The notes under the pieces: model-generated
Told to the model about the DNA's origin: nothing
Databases searched by the model: none
What the model saw: the letters and a program-made list of their open reading frames with translations, nothing else
Shown: one piece after another, positions 1-5,081 of the stretch
Position numbering within the stretch: position 1 is the first letter of the stretch
Layout of the letters: every line of letters starts with the position of its first letter
Assembly: GCA_001824635.1 (NCBI GenBank)
Contig: MHYB01000078.1
Span: 1-7,632 of the forward strand
Source: Planctomycetes bacterium GWF2_50_10
GTDB lineage: Bacteria; Planctomycetota; Phycisphaerae; Sedimentisphaerales; GWF2-50-10
Length of the DNA: 7,632 bases
Reading direction: 5' to 3'
Made by a program: the position numbers and the translations under genes

Positions 1-273
1 GAATGGGAACTCAAAAGCAATGCACCCGATAATCACTGGTTCGATTGCTTGGTTGGGTGTTTTGCAGCGGCATCCTATTGCGGATGCCTGATTCCCGGCC
101 AGTTTCAAACGCGAATTCCAAAAGCTATTAAACTCTTGGACGTTCAGCGAGGCAAGTACCATGCACCCCCTGAAGAAGTCAAAAAACAAAAGAGATTGGA
201 ATGTAACATCTGTGCGGTGCAAGCATTTGCGCGTTATCTATACACGATATGTATCGGACGGGAAAATAATTAG
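1..273 (+). CDS. Phage terminase large subunit (GpA-like), C-terminal fragment
   Basis: The frame is open from base 1 and stops at TAG 271-273, so only the last 90 codons are present and the start lies outside the window. The segment DNHWFDCLVGCFAAAS (residues 11-26 of the fragment) closely resembles the C-terminal end of the nuclease domain of GpA-type large terminases, which cut concatemeric phage DNA and power its packaging. A basic, Gln/Lys-rich tail follows (about residues 45-66). From about codon 66 the frame runs into a Cys-x2-Cys pair that belongs to the zinc-ribbon described separately. The natural terminase end, or a fusion to that ribbon, is therefore disturbed by a frameshift near 214-218. 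The family call rests on recalled motif similarity and the short length limits it. No portal or capsid gene follows, so this is either a prophage edge or a remnant. Confidence 0.55.
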   Translation, partial: EWELKSNAPDNHWFDCLVGCFAAASYCGCLIPGQFQTRIPKAIKLLDVQRGKYHAPPEEVKKQKRLECNICAVQAFARYLYTICIGRENN

Positions 274-337
274 AAGACGCGAATGCCGCTTCTGTGGCAA
301 GCGATTCACGACGTGGGAAAAGAGAATCGACCAGTAA
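196..337 (+). pseudogene. Small phage-type zinc-ribbon, split by a one-base frameshift
   Basis: Two frames must be joined to give a complete short zinc-ribbon. Frame 1 supplies a TTG start (196) and the first pair, ECNIC (199-213). After one skipped base near 214-217, frame 2 supplies CKHLRVIYTR (218-247), a basic RRREC stretch, the second pair CRFC and FTTWEK, ending at TAA 335-337. The joined product is about 46 residues with Cys-x2-Cys...Cys-x2-Cys. This resembles the NrdR-type ribbon and the small zinc-ribbon proteins encoded near phage packaging genes. As sequenced, frame 2 alone can be translated as 58 codons from ATG 161 (GAGG at 149-152, 8-base spacer), but that version lacks the first Cys pair. 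The cause could be real decay, a base-calling error in GCGGTGC, or recoding. Because the first half shares the terminase frame, the ribbon may originally have been the terminase C-terminus. Confidence 0.5.
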
Positions 338-351
338 TAATAAATTTTTTT

Positions 352-379
352 TTGACTATGTTCTGAACATTATTACAAT
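352..379 (+). promoter_or_regulatory. Sigma70-like promoter of the arsR operon
   Basis: TTGACT (352-357) and TACAAT (374-379) are separated by 16 bases, a close match to a vegetative promoter. It sits in an AT-rich stretch between the phage zinc-ribbon and arsR. A second -10-like hexamer, TATAAT, lies at 387-392; its possible -35, TGAACA (364-369), is poorer, with a 17-base spacer. Either would give an arsR leader of roughly 85-100 bases. All nine downstream genes to 6131 are closely spaced on the same strand, so this could drive them all. Confidence 0.55.
358..370 (+). promoter_or_regulatory. Perfect palindrome between -35 and -10, probable ArsR operator
   Basis: ATGTTC-T-GAACAT is a perfect 6+1+6 inverted repeat lying wholly within the promoter spacer, where a bound repressor would block RNA polymerase. 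ArsR/SmtB proteins bind such dyads as winged-helix dimers, and the gene for one follows directly. A wider repeat, ACTATGT (355-361) with ACATAGT (394-400), and a short direct repeat of ACAATAT (375-381, 383-389) lie around it and may extend the operator. Autoregulation by the adjacent repressor is inferred from position. Confidence 0.5.
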
Positions 380-410
380 ATGACAATATAATCACATAGT
401 TTTTCGAGGT

Positions 411-461
411 TTGTGTTGATCAGTGAGGAAAAACACAATGCCAGAGAAGATAGGCAGCTAA
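411..461 (+). promoter_or_regulatory. Possible leader: weak hairpin and 7-codon reading frame
   Basis: GAGGAA (425-430) stands 7 bases before ATG 438, which opens a 7-codon frame (MPEKIGS) closed by TAA 459-461, 25 bases before arsR. The inverted repeat TTGTGTT (411-417) / AACACAA (432-438) would place this Shine-Dalgarno in a 14-base loop. The stem has only two G-C pairs and is probably weak. The peptide contains no Cys or other obvious sensory residue. It could be a translated leader or chance. Confidence 0.2.
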
Positions 462-475
462 TTTAGAACAGGATT

Positions 476-481
476 GGAAGG
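476..481 (+). promoter_or_regulatory. Ribosome binding site that sets the arsR start
   Basis: GGAAGG ends 5 bases before ATG 487. It overlaps the in-frame GTG at 481, so the GTG cannot be served by it, and ATG 487 is preferred. Confidence 0.6.
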
Positions 482-486
482 TGTTT

Positions 487-819
487 ATGTTAAGCAAACA
501 ACAGAAATTGTTGTTTAAAAAGCAAGCTGAAATAGTTAAGGCTATGGCACACCCCTTGAGGCTTGCGGTTCTTGACTGCCTTAAGGATGGCGAGCAATGT
601 GTGTTCGATATAGCTGAATACGTTGGTTCAGAAAGGTCAAACGTCTCGCGTCATCTGGCGGTCATGTCAAGCGCTGGGATTCTTGAACAGCGAAAGGATG
701 GATTGAAAGTTCTATACCGTCTTAAAACGCCCTGCATAATGAATTTTTTCAAATGCATTGGGGGTGTCCTTAAAGAGCAGATCGAAGAAAATAAAAGCTT
801 AATGTCGGCTATTAGTTAA
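487..819 (+). CDS. arsR: ArsR/SmtB-family metalloregulatory repressor
   Basis: This is a 110-residue winged-helix repressor of typical family length. The N-terminal helix AEIVKAMAHPLRLAVL (residues 14-29) is the ArsR signature, and SERSNVSRHLAVMSSAGIL (48-66) is the DNA-recognition helix-turn-helix. KVLYRL (74-79) forms the wing. Four cysteines are seen: C31, C38, C83 and C90. C38 sits in CVFDI, at the place of the CVCDL metal site of classical ArsR, with one Cys replaced by Phe. C83 and C90 lie in the C-terminal helix (TPC...FFKC). A three-sulfur site from C38, C83 and C90 is a reasonable inference for As(III) or a trivalent organoarsenical. The gene heads the operon and stops 10 bases before the permease. 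It probably represses its own promoter through the palindrome at 358-370. The family call is firm; the inducer is not. Confidence 0.9.
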   Translation: MLSKQQKLLFKKQAEIVKAMAHPLRLAVLDCLKDGEQCVFDIAEYVGSERSNVSRHLAVMSSAGILEQRKDGLKVLYRLKTPCIMNFFKCIGGVLKEQIEENKSLMSAIS

Positions 820-829
820 GTGAGGCTGT

Positions 830-2134
830 ATGAACTGGAGAAGTGAATGGAAGGTTTTGCTGCTTATAGTTGCTGTTTTCTTTGGCATATATTATCTGCC
901 GATTGGAATACCCAGATTTGATAACTCAATTCAGGAATCGTTGAAACTCGTAAAATGGTATGCACGCGAACATGTGCTTCTGTGCCTTGTTCCGGCTTTT
1001 TTTATTGCAGGCGCGATCGGCGTATTTGTAAGCAGTGCATCCGTTATGAAATATCTCGGAGCCAAGGCCAATAAAGTGGTCGCTTACGGGGTGGCTTCGG
1101 TTTCAGGTACGGTGCTGGCAGTTTGCTCATGTACCGTACTGCCACTGTTTGCTGGAATCAGAAACATGGGTGCAGGTTTGGGGCCTGCGGTTGCATTCTT
1201 GTATTCAGGGCCCGCAATCAATGTGCTTGCGATTATTCTGACGGCCCGCATTCTGGGTTTTGAATTAGGTGTTGCAAGGGCTTTAGGTGCAATTGGATTC
1301 AGTATTGTAATTGGTCTGATTATGCATTTTATTTACCGCAATGAGGAAATTGTTCATGCTGAGGCACAGGCCGCAATGCCTGAGCCTGAAGTGGAACGTC
1401 CTTTATGGCAGACAGTGCTTTATTTTGCCGCTATGATCGGAGTGCTCGTTTTTGCCAACTGGGGTAAACCTGCCCAGGAAACTGGATTGTGGTATACGAT
1501 TTTTGCCAGTAAATGGGTAATCGCGTCGGTCTTTGGGGCAGCATTGGCGGTTTTCCTCGTTCTCTGGTTCGGGGTGAAATTATGGAAAGTCCTGCTGGGG
1601 GCAGTACCCGTTGTTGTTCTGGCGGTGCTTTTCCCCAATAATCCGGTGGCGTCTTTTACAGCCGCAGCACTGGCGCTGTCAGTTATAACCAGTACGGAAA
1701 AAGGCTCAACCAAAGACTGGTTTGATGCATCATGGGGCTTTGCCAAGCAGATCCTGCCATTGCTTTTGTTTGGTGTTCTTATTGCCGGGGCACTCTTGGG
1801 CAGTGAGCCGGGCGCAGAAGGCTTAATACCCAATACATGGGTAGTTTGGGCTGTTGGCGGTAATTCATTCTGGGCGAATTTGTTTGCTTCAGTTGCAGGC
1901 GCATTTATGTATTTTGCAACATTGACAGAGGTTCCAATTGTCCAGGGGCTTATGACATCCGGCATGGGCAAAGGGCCTGCATTGGCATTGCTGCTTGCCG
2001 GACCAGCGCTTTCGCTGCCTAGCATGCTTGTAATACGAAGCGTTATTGGTACGCAAAAGACGATTGTTTATGTTGTCCTTGTTATAATTATGGCCACTAT
2101 TTCCGGCATAATTTTTGGAACATTCTGGGGTTGA
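830..2134 (+). CDS. ArsP-type permease (PF03773, formerly DUF318)
   Basis: This is a 434-residue inner-membrane permease with about ten hydrophobic segments and a hydrophilic central linker (about 170-190, rich in Glu and Ala). Two halves share a motif: GLGPAVAFLYSGPA (116-129) and GKGPALALLLAGPA (380-393), which shows an internal duplication. The first half carries CSC (C99, C101) followed by TVLPLFAGI, a conserved Cys pair likely to touch a thiol-reactive substrate. PF03773 includes ArsP, the efflux permease for trivalent organoarsenicals, and many members of unproven substrate that sit beside ArsR and small thioredoxins, as here. ATG 830 follows GAGG (822-825) with a 4-base spacer. The protein is longer than many ArsP proteins because of the linker. 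Export of an organoarsenical or another soft metal is inferred from context, so no symbol is given. Confidence 0.8.
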   Translation: MNWRSEWKVLLLIVAVFFGIYYLPIGIPRFDNSIQESLKLVKWYAREHVLLCLVPAFFIAGAIGVFVSSASVMKYLGAKANKVVAYGVASVSGTVLAVCSCTVLPLFAGIRNMGAGLGPAVAFLYSGPAINVLAIILTARILGFELGVARALGAIGFSIVIGLIMHFIYRNEEIVHAEAQAAMPEPEVERPLWQTVLYFAAMIGVLVFANWGKPAQETGLWYTIFASKWVIASVFGAALAVFLVLWFGVKLWKVLLGAVPVVVLAVLFPNNPVASFTAAALALSVITSTEKGSTKDWFDASWGFAKQILPLLLFGVLIAGALLGSEPGAEGLIPNTWVVWAVGGNSFWANLFASVAGAFMYFATLTEVPIVQGLMTSGMGKGPALALLLAGPALSLPSMLVIRSVIGTQKTIVYVVLVIIMATISGIIFGTFWG

Positions 2135-2159
2135 TTATAAAAATAAGAAAGGGTTTATA

Positions 2160-2393
2160 ATGAAAATTATACAGGTACTTGGAACAGGCTGTCCAAAATG
2201 TAAGAAGCTGGCTGAAAATGCTGAATCAGCGGCAAAAGCTATGGGTATCGAGTACACGCTCGAAAAAGTAACTGGCATCAATGAGATCATGAAATTTGGC
2301 GTGATGATGACTCCCGCTTTGGCGGTTGATGGCCAGGTCAAACTTGTCGGTAAAGTGCCTGAACCTGAAGACATTCAGAAATTGCTTGCATAA
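2160..2393 (+). CDS. Small redox-active disulfide (thioredoxin-fold) protein, MTH895/TM0996 type
   Basis: The 77 residues carry no signal peptide, so the protein is cytoplasmic. KIIQVLGTGCPKCKKL contains the CPKC active site (C11, C14) at the usual place after the first strand. GVMMTPALAVDG (47-58) contains the cis-proline (P52) that faces the active site. The length matches the minimal glutaredoxin-like redox-active disulfide protein 2 family. ATG 2160 is preferred over an upstream in-frame ATG at 2115, which lies inside the permease gene, because GAAAGGG (2147-2153) sits 6 bases before it. Small thioredoxins of this type often follow PF03773 permeases. Likely roles are reduction or handover of a metal(loid)-thiol intermediate to the permease, or supply of electrons to the CcdA-like ArsG further down. 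The partner is inferred. Confidence 0.85.
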   Translation: MKIIQVLGTGCPKCKKLAENAESAAKAMGIEYTLEKVTGINEIMKFGVMMTPALAVDGQVKLVGKVPEPEDIQKLLA

Positions 2394-2416
2394 AGAAAGT
2401 GGAACTGGATACCATC

Positions 2417-2743
2417 ATGAATAAATTTCTATCACGCAGTACAATCAATTTTGCCGTGGCCGTGGTGTCCTTTCTGAATTTGCTAGGACTTGCTTTGACT
2501 GGTTGCATTGTTAAATATGTACTGCCCCCCGGCTCTGGTGGCATAGGACGAATGCTTCACGGCGGTGATGGTCAGGGCCGGAATATAAAAGAATTATGGT
2601 CGATGACGCGTCACCCATGGGGCGACATTCATTTCCACTTGTCTGTTGTTTTTGTCGTTTTGATGATTATCCATATTGCCCTGCACTGGAACTGGATTCA
2701 ATGTTATATAAAGCAGACCATTGGCAAAGCATCTAATAAATAG
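2417..2743 (+). CDS. DUF4405 two-helix membrane protein
   Basis: The 108-residue protein has two transmembrane segments (about 11-32 and 73-93). Between them lies a glycine-rich loop containing YVLPPGSGG (34-42) and RNIKELW (55-61), then RHPWGDIHFHLS (65-76). These are hallmarks of the DUF4405 family (PF14358), which is of unknown function but resembles a fragment of a cytochrome b561/formate dehydrogenase gamma-like fold. Histidines H66, H72, H74, H86 and H90 lie in or at the edge of the second helix and could bind heme or metal. The in-frame GTG 2399 would add six residues (MELDTI) with poor ribosome-site support. ATG 2417 is chosen because family members usually begin with a short basic stretch before TM1, though neither site has a strong Shine-Dalgarno. 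A quinol-linked electron supply to the neighbouring thiol proteins is possible but unproven. Confidence 0.75.
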   Translation: MNKFLSRSTINFAVAVVSFLNLLGLALTGCIVKYVLPPGSGGIGRMLHGGDGQGRNIKELWSMTRHPWGDIHFHLSVVFVVLMIIHIALHWNWIQCYIKQTIGKASNK

Positions 2744-2756
2744 CGAAAGGATTATT

Positions 2757-3134
2757 ATGAGTGAAGGAAATTCATGCTCATGCTCAGGTGGACCCAAATT
2801 GATATTTGCTTGTTCAGGTTCTGCTGATGTGGGAGAGATCGCCGATCATGCCGCGAGGGAACTGGCCAAGTCTGGTGTTGGCAAAATGTTTTGCACTGTG
2901 GGTCTTGGCGGGAGAGTAAGCGGCATTATGAAAACAACTGAAGCCGCCGCAAAGATTCTTGCCATAGACGGCTGTCCGCTTAGTTGCGTAAAGAACAGCC
3001 TGGATCAGGCAGGTTTTACGGAATACAAGCACTTGCAGCTTGCGGAACTCGGATTTGCAAAATGCAGCAGCCCTGTAACAGGTGAAGCGGTGGCTAAAGT
3101 AGTTCAAAAAGGCACAGAGATGATGGAGAAATAA
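2757..3134 (+). CDS. DGC-domain putative zinc-binding protein (PF08859)
   Basis: The protein has 125 residues and no signal peptide or membrane helix. The conserved order of the DGC domain is visible: FACSGSADVG (17-26, C19), KMFCTVGLGG (43-52, C46), then ILAIDGCPLSC (67-77, C73 and C77) with the name-giving Asp-Gly-Cys. C103 lies in a C-terminal FAKCS. The N-terminus adds a CSC pair (C7, C9). Four conserved cysteines suggest metal or thiol chemistry, and the family is usually annotated as putative zinc-binding with no proven reaction. ATG 2757 has GAAAGGA (2745-2751) 5 bases upstream. The in-frame ATG 2721 lies inside the previous gene and lacks such a site. The stop is one base from the start of arsF, implying tight coupling. 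A metal(loid)-handling or reductase role in the arsEFG-like pathway is inferred. Confidence 0.85.
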   Translation: MSEGNSCSCSGGPKLIFACSGSADVGEIADHAARELAKSGVGKMFCTVGLGGRVSGIMKTTEAAAKILAIDGCPLSCVKNSLDQAGFTEYKHLQLAELGFAKCSSPVTGEAVAKVVQKGTEMMEK

Positions 3135-3135
3135 A

Positions 3136-3615
3136 ATGCTACATAAACAAATTATCTGGTGTATGGCGGCGTTGTTGGCTTTTTCATCTGTGGCGTTTTG
3201 TCAAAAAGGCAGCGGCAAAGATCCTAATGCCGCAGCCGATGTAAACGCACCGGCAAAACAGACCAAGCAGATTATGGTTTTCTATTTTCATAGAACCATA
3301 CGATGCCCCACTTGCCGGACCATAGAAGCTTTATCCAAAGAAGCTGTTGAAAAGAATTTCTCTAAAGAGATTAAAGCAGATAAGCTTATCTGGATTACTG
3401 CAAATATCGATGATCCTAATTACAAGGCGCTTGCCCAAAGATACGACGTGACCGGCAGTGCATTGCTGATCGTGGATTCAGTTGACGGCGAGGATATAAG
3501 GCACAAAGAGTTAAAAAAGGTTTGGGACCTTGTTGGAGACCGCAAAGCGTTTACTGCATATGTCAAAAAAGAAATCGCCAATTATATGATTACAAAAAAG
3601 GTAAAGTCGAAGTGA
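3136..3615 (+). CDS. arsF: ArsF-family nitroreductase subunit, exported thioredoxin-like protein
   Basis: The 159-residue protein opens with a signal-peptide-like segment (MLHKQ, then hydrophobic residues 6-21, with C22 after). A low-complexity linker rich in Asn, Ala, Asp and Pro (28-42) follows. The mature part is thioredoxin-like: MVFYFHRTIRCPTCRTIEAL (47-66) carries the CPTC site (C57, C60), and later segments KVWDLVGD and FTAYVKKEI (128-147) match the ArsF family. VAFC before C22 is a poor lipobox, so lipid anchoring is uncertain. ArsF is named from arsEFG, in which ArsE and ArsF reduce the nitro group of aromatic arsenicals and ArsG exports the product. ATG 3136 follows GGAG (3125-3128) with a 7-base spacer and lies one base after the DGC stop. 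ArsG is present two genes downstream, which supports the call. The substrate in this organism is unknown. Confidence 0.8.
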   Translation: MLHKQIIWCMAALLAFSSVAFCQKGSGKDPNAAADVNAPAKQTKQIMVFYFHRTIRCPTCRTIEALSKEAVEKNFSKEIKADKLIWITANIDDPNYKALAQRYDVTGSALLIVDSVDGEDIRHKELKKVWDLVGDRKAFTAYVKKEIANYMITKKVKSK

Positions 3616-3740
3616 TATTCTTAGCGGCAGATTGTCCATGTAGTGGCGGCGGCAACGCTGCGATGGGAATTATTGTGACTGCGATTGTATTCATGCTTGC
3701 CATGAATTTGAATAACATCCGTAAAGGAGGTCCGTTTTTT
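3612..3740 (+). other. Open in-frame stretch before the thioredoxin/TRASH gene, possible N-terminal extension
   Basis: A GTG at 3612 overlaps the arsF stop as GTGA, with AAAAGG 10 bases upstream. It opens 43 codons in frame with the next gene, with no stop between them. The encoded stretch has a DCPC motif and one hydrophobic segment (GIIVTAIVFMLAMNL). It could be a membrane-hairpin extension of the next protein, the remains of a separate small membrane gene, or untranslated spacer. The strong ribosome site at 3723-3730 favours initiation at 3741, but the absence of stops is notable. Confidence 0.3.
3723..3730 (+). promoter_or_regulatory. Strong ribosome binding site for the thioredoxin/TRASH fusion
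   Basis: AAAGGAGG is close to a consensus Shine-Dalgarno and lies 10 bases before ATG 3741. It is the main reason for preferring that start over the open frame upstream. Confidence 0.6.
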
Positions 3741-5048
3741 ATGAAGAATTGGAAAATCATTGTTGTTGTACTACTGGTTGCAATCGTTGGAGTTGTAGTG
3801 ATTGCGAAAAAACGCAACGCGACTTCTGCACCTGTAACTGCTGCCGATGCAAACAGTACAACACAACAGGCCACAGCAGATTCAAATACAGGATCACAAC
3901 CCGTAGCGGCTATCCCTAAACTAATCGATCTTGGCGCGGGCAAATGTGTTCCGTGTAAAATGATGAAGCCCATCCTTGATGAACTCAGAACCGAGTATAA
4001 AGGCAGATTTGACGTCGTTTTCTATGACGTTTGGGAGAACCCCGATCAGGCTAAGCAGTTTGCCATTAATATAATACCTACCCAGATATTTTTTGATGCA
4101 TCAGGCAAGGAGCTTTTCAGGCATGAAGGCTTCATGTCAAAAGAGGATATATTAGCTAAGTGGAAAGAACTCGGAATAGATTTTTCCGGGCCAACAGGGC
4201 AAAAGTCTCCTGCTTTCGAGCAACTTGTACCTGCACAGGAGGATAAAAGGTATAAAGACGCAATCTGCTATATGTGCGATGGCGACATTAACCCCAAGAC
4301 GCTGGTTACTGTTAAGACCGCACACGGTGATGTTAGACTTTGCGGTCCACATTGCTACTTTATTATGTATTCCTGCCTGACGGAGGATAAAACAGATTTT
4401 GAAAATAAGGTAACGGTTGCCGATTTCGATTCTGGCAATTCAATGCCATTGGAGAAGGCGGTCTTTCTTGTTGGCATAGAGGCAAGTGGTCGTCCTACGA
4501 TTCACAGCTTCATCGATTCCGATGCAGCAAAAAGCAGTCAGCAAAAAATAGGCGGCAATACGGTTGAGTTTTCGGCTCTCAAGGAAGGTGAATTATCGCA
4601 CAAATGCGGCTTTTGCGACCGGGTCTGTTATCCACAAGATGCCGCCAAGGTGATCGTTAACGATATACAAACCTGGGGTTGTTGTTCACATTGCGCACTG
4701 GGTGTTGCCGCACGAACTGGAAAGGATATTGAGGTACATGAAAGAGATCGTCTCAGAGGTGAGCCAATTATTGTTAAAACTCTCAACGGCAGTATATCCT
4801 CACTTGAACCAGCGACGGCTGTGGCATGGTTTGGACAACGCAAAAAAGCAGATGGCACTTTGACATCAGCGGGTTGCTTTCATCAAGGCTTCTTTGTTAA
4901 TGCTGAAAATTTGAAGAAATGGGTACAGCAGAATCCCTATGAAACCGGCAGGCAGATCAGTATTAACCAGGCATTGGCGGATAAGATGAAACTTACAGAA
5001 ACGCAGATTACAAATGCCTGTAAAATTGGCCAGTGCAGCCCTAAGTAA
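3741..5048 (+). CDS. Membrane-anchored thioredoxin fused to two TRASH/NosL-like cysteine modules
   Basis: The protein has 435 residues. Residues 5-22 form an N-terminal membrane anchor, followed by an Ala/Thr/Asn/Gln linker (27-57). A thioredoxin domain (about 58-147) carries CVPC (C69, C72), cis-Pro P113 in IIPTQIF, and FRHEGFMSKEDIL. The rest holds two cysteine modules. Module 1 has C176-x2-C179-x21-C201-x3-C205. Module 2 has C289-x2-C292-x21-C314-x3-C318. Both match the TRASH pattern (C-x19-22-C-x3-C) of metal sensors and chaperones. Each is followed by a beta-rich half ending in a similar LE-x-A segment (237-245 and 355-364), which recalls NosL. A C-terminal region has C379 and CKIGQC (C427, C432). 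The topology implies that the catalytic part is outside the inner membrane. It lies between arsF and arsG, so delivery of electrons or a metal(loid) between them is inferred. The thioredoxin call is firm; I recognise no named family for the fusion. Confidence 0.8.
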   Translation: MKNWKIIVVVLLVAIVGVVVIAKKRNATSAPVTAADANSTTQQATADSNTGSQPVAAIPKLIDLGAGKCVPCKMMKPILDELRTEYKGRFDVVFYDVWENPDQAKQFAINIIPTQIFFDASGKELFRHEGFMSKEDILAKWKELGIDFSGPTGQKSPAFEQLVPAQEDKRYKDAICYMCDGDINPKTLVTVKTAHGDVRLCGPHCYFIMYSCLTEDKTDFENKVTVADFDSGNSMPLEKAVFLVGIEASGRPTIHSFIDSDAAKSSQQKIGGNTVEFSALKEGELSHKCGFCDRVCYPQDAAKVIVNDIQTWGCCSHCALGVAARTGKDIEVHERDRLRGEPIIVKTLNGSISSLEPATAVAWFGQRKKADGTLTSAGCFHQGFFVNAENLKKWVQQNPYETGRQISINQALADKMKLTETQITNACKIGQCSPK

Positions 5049-5081
5049 TTCTTAGCATACTAACTTAAGGAGCGTGAGTAA

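Noticed and set aside
1420..2025. Open frame of 201 codons on the minus strand
   Set aside because: It lies wholly antisense to the permease, whose transmembrane pattern and family motifs are clear. It has low-complexity Ala/Pro/Ser composition and no recognisable domain, so it is a shadow frame.
2721..2756. Upstream ATG extension of the DGC gene
   Set aside because: It overlaps the DUF4405 coding end and has no Shine-Dalgarno, whereas ATG 2757 has a good one.
3522..3740. Long upstream start at 3522 for the thioredoxin/TRASH gene
   Set aside because: The part from 3522 to 3611 overlaps the end of arsF in another frame and has no family resemblance. Only the part after the arsF stop was kept, as a possible extension.
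5041..5055. Inverted repeat CTAAG/CTTAG at the end of the fusion gene, considered as a terminator
   Set aside because: The stem is only 5 pairs, AT-rich, without a following T run, and the next gene starts 27 bases later with its own ribosome site.
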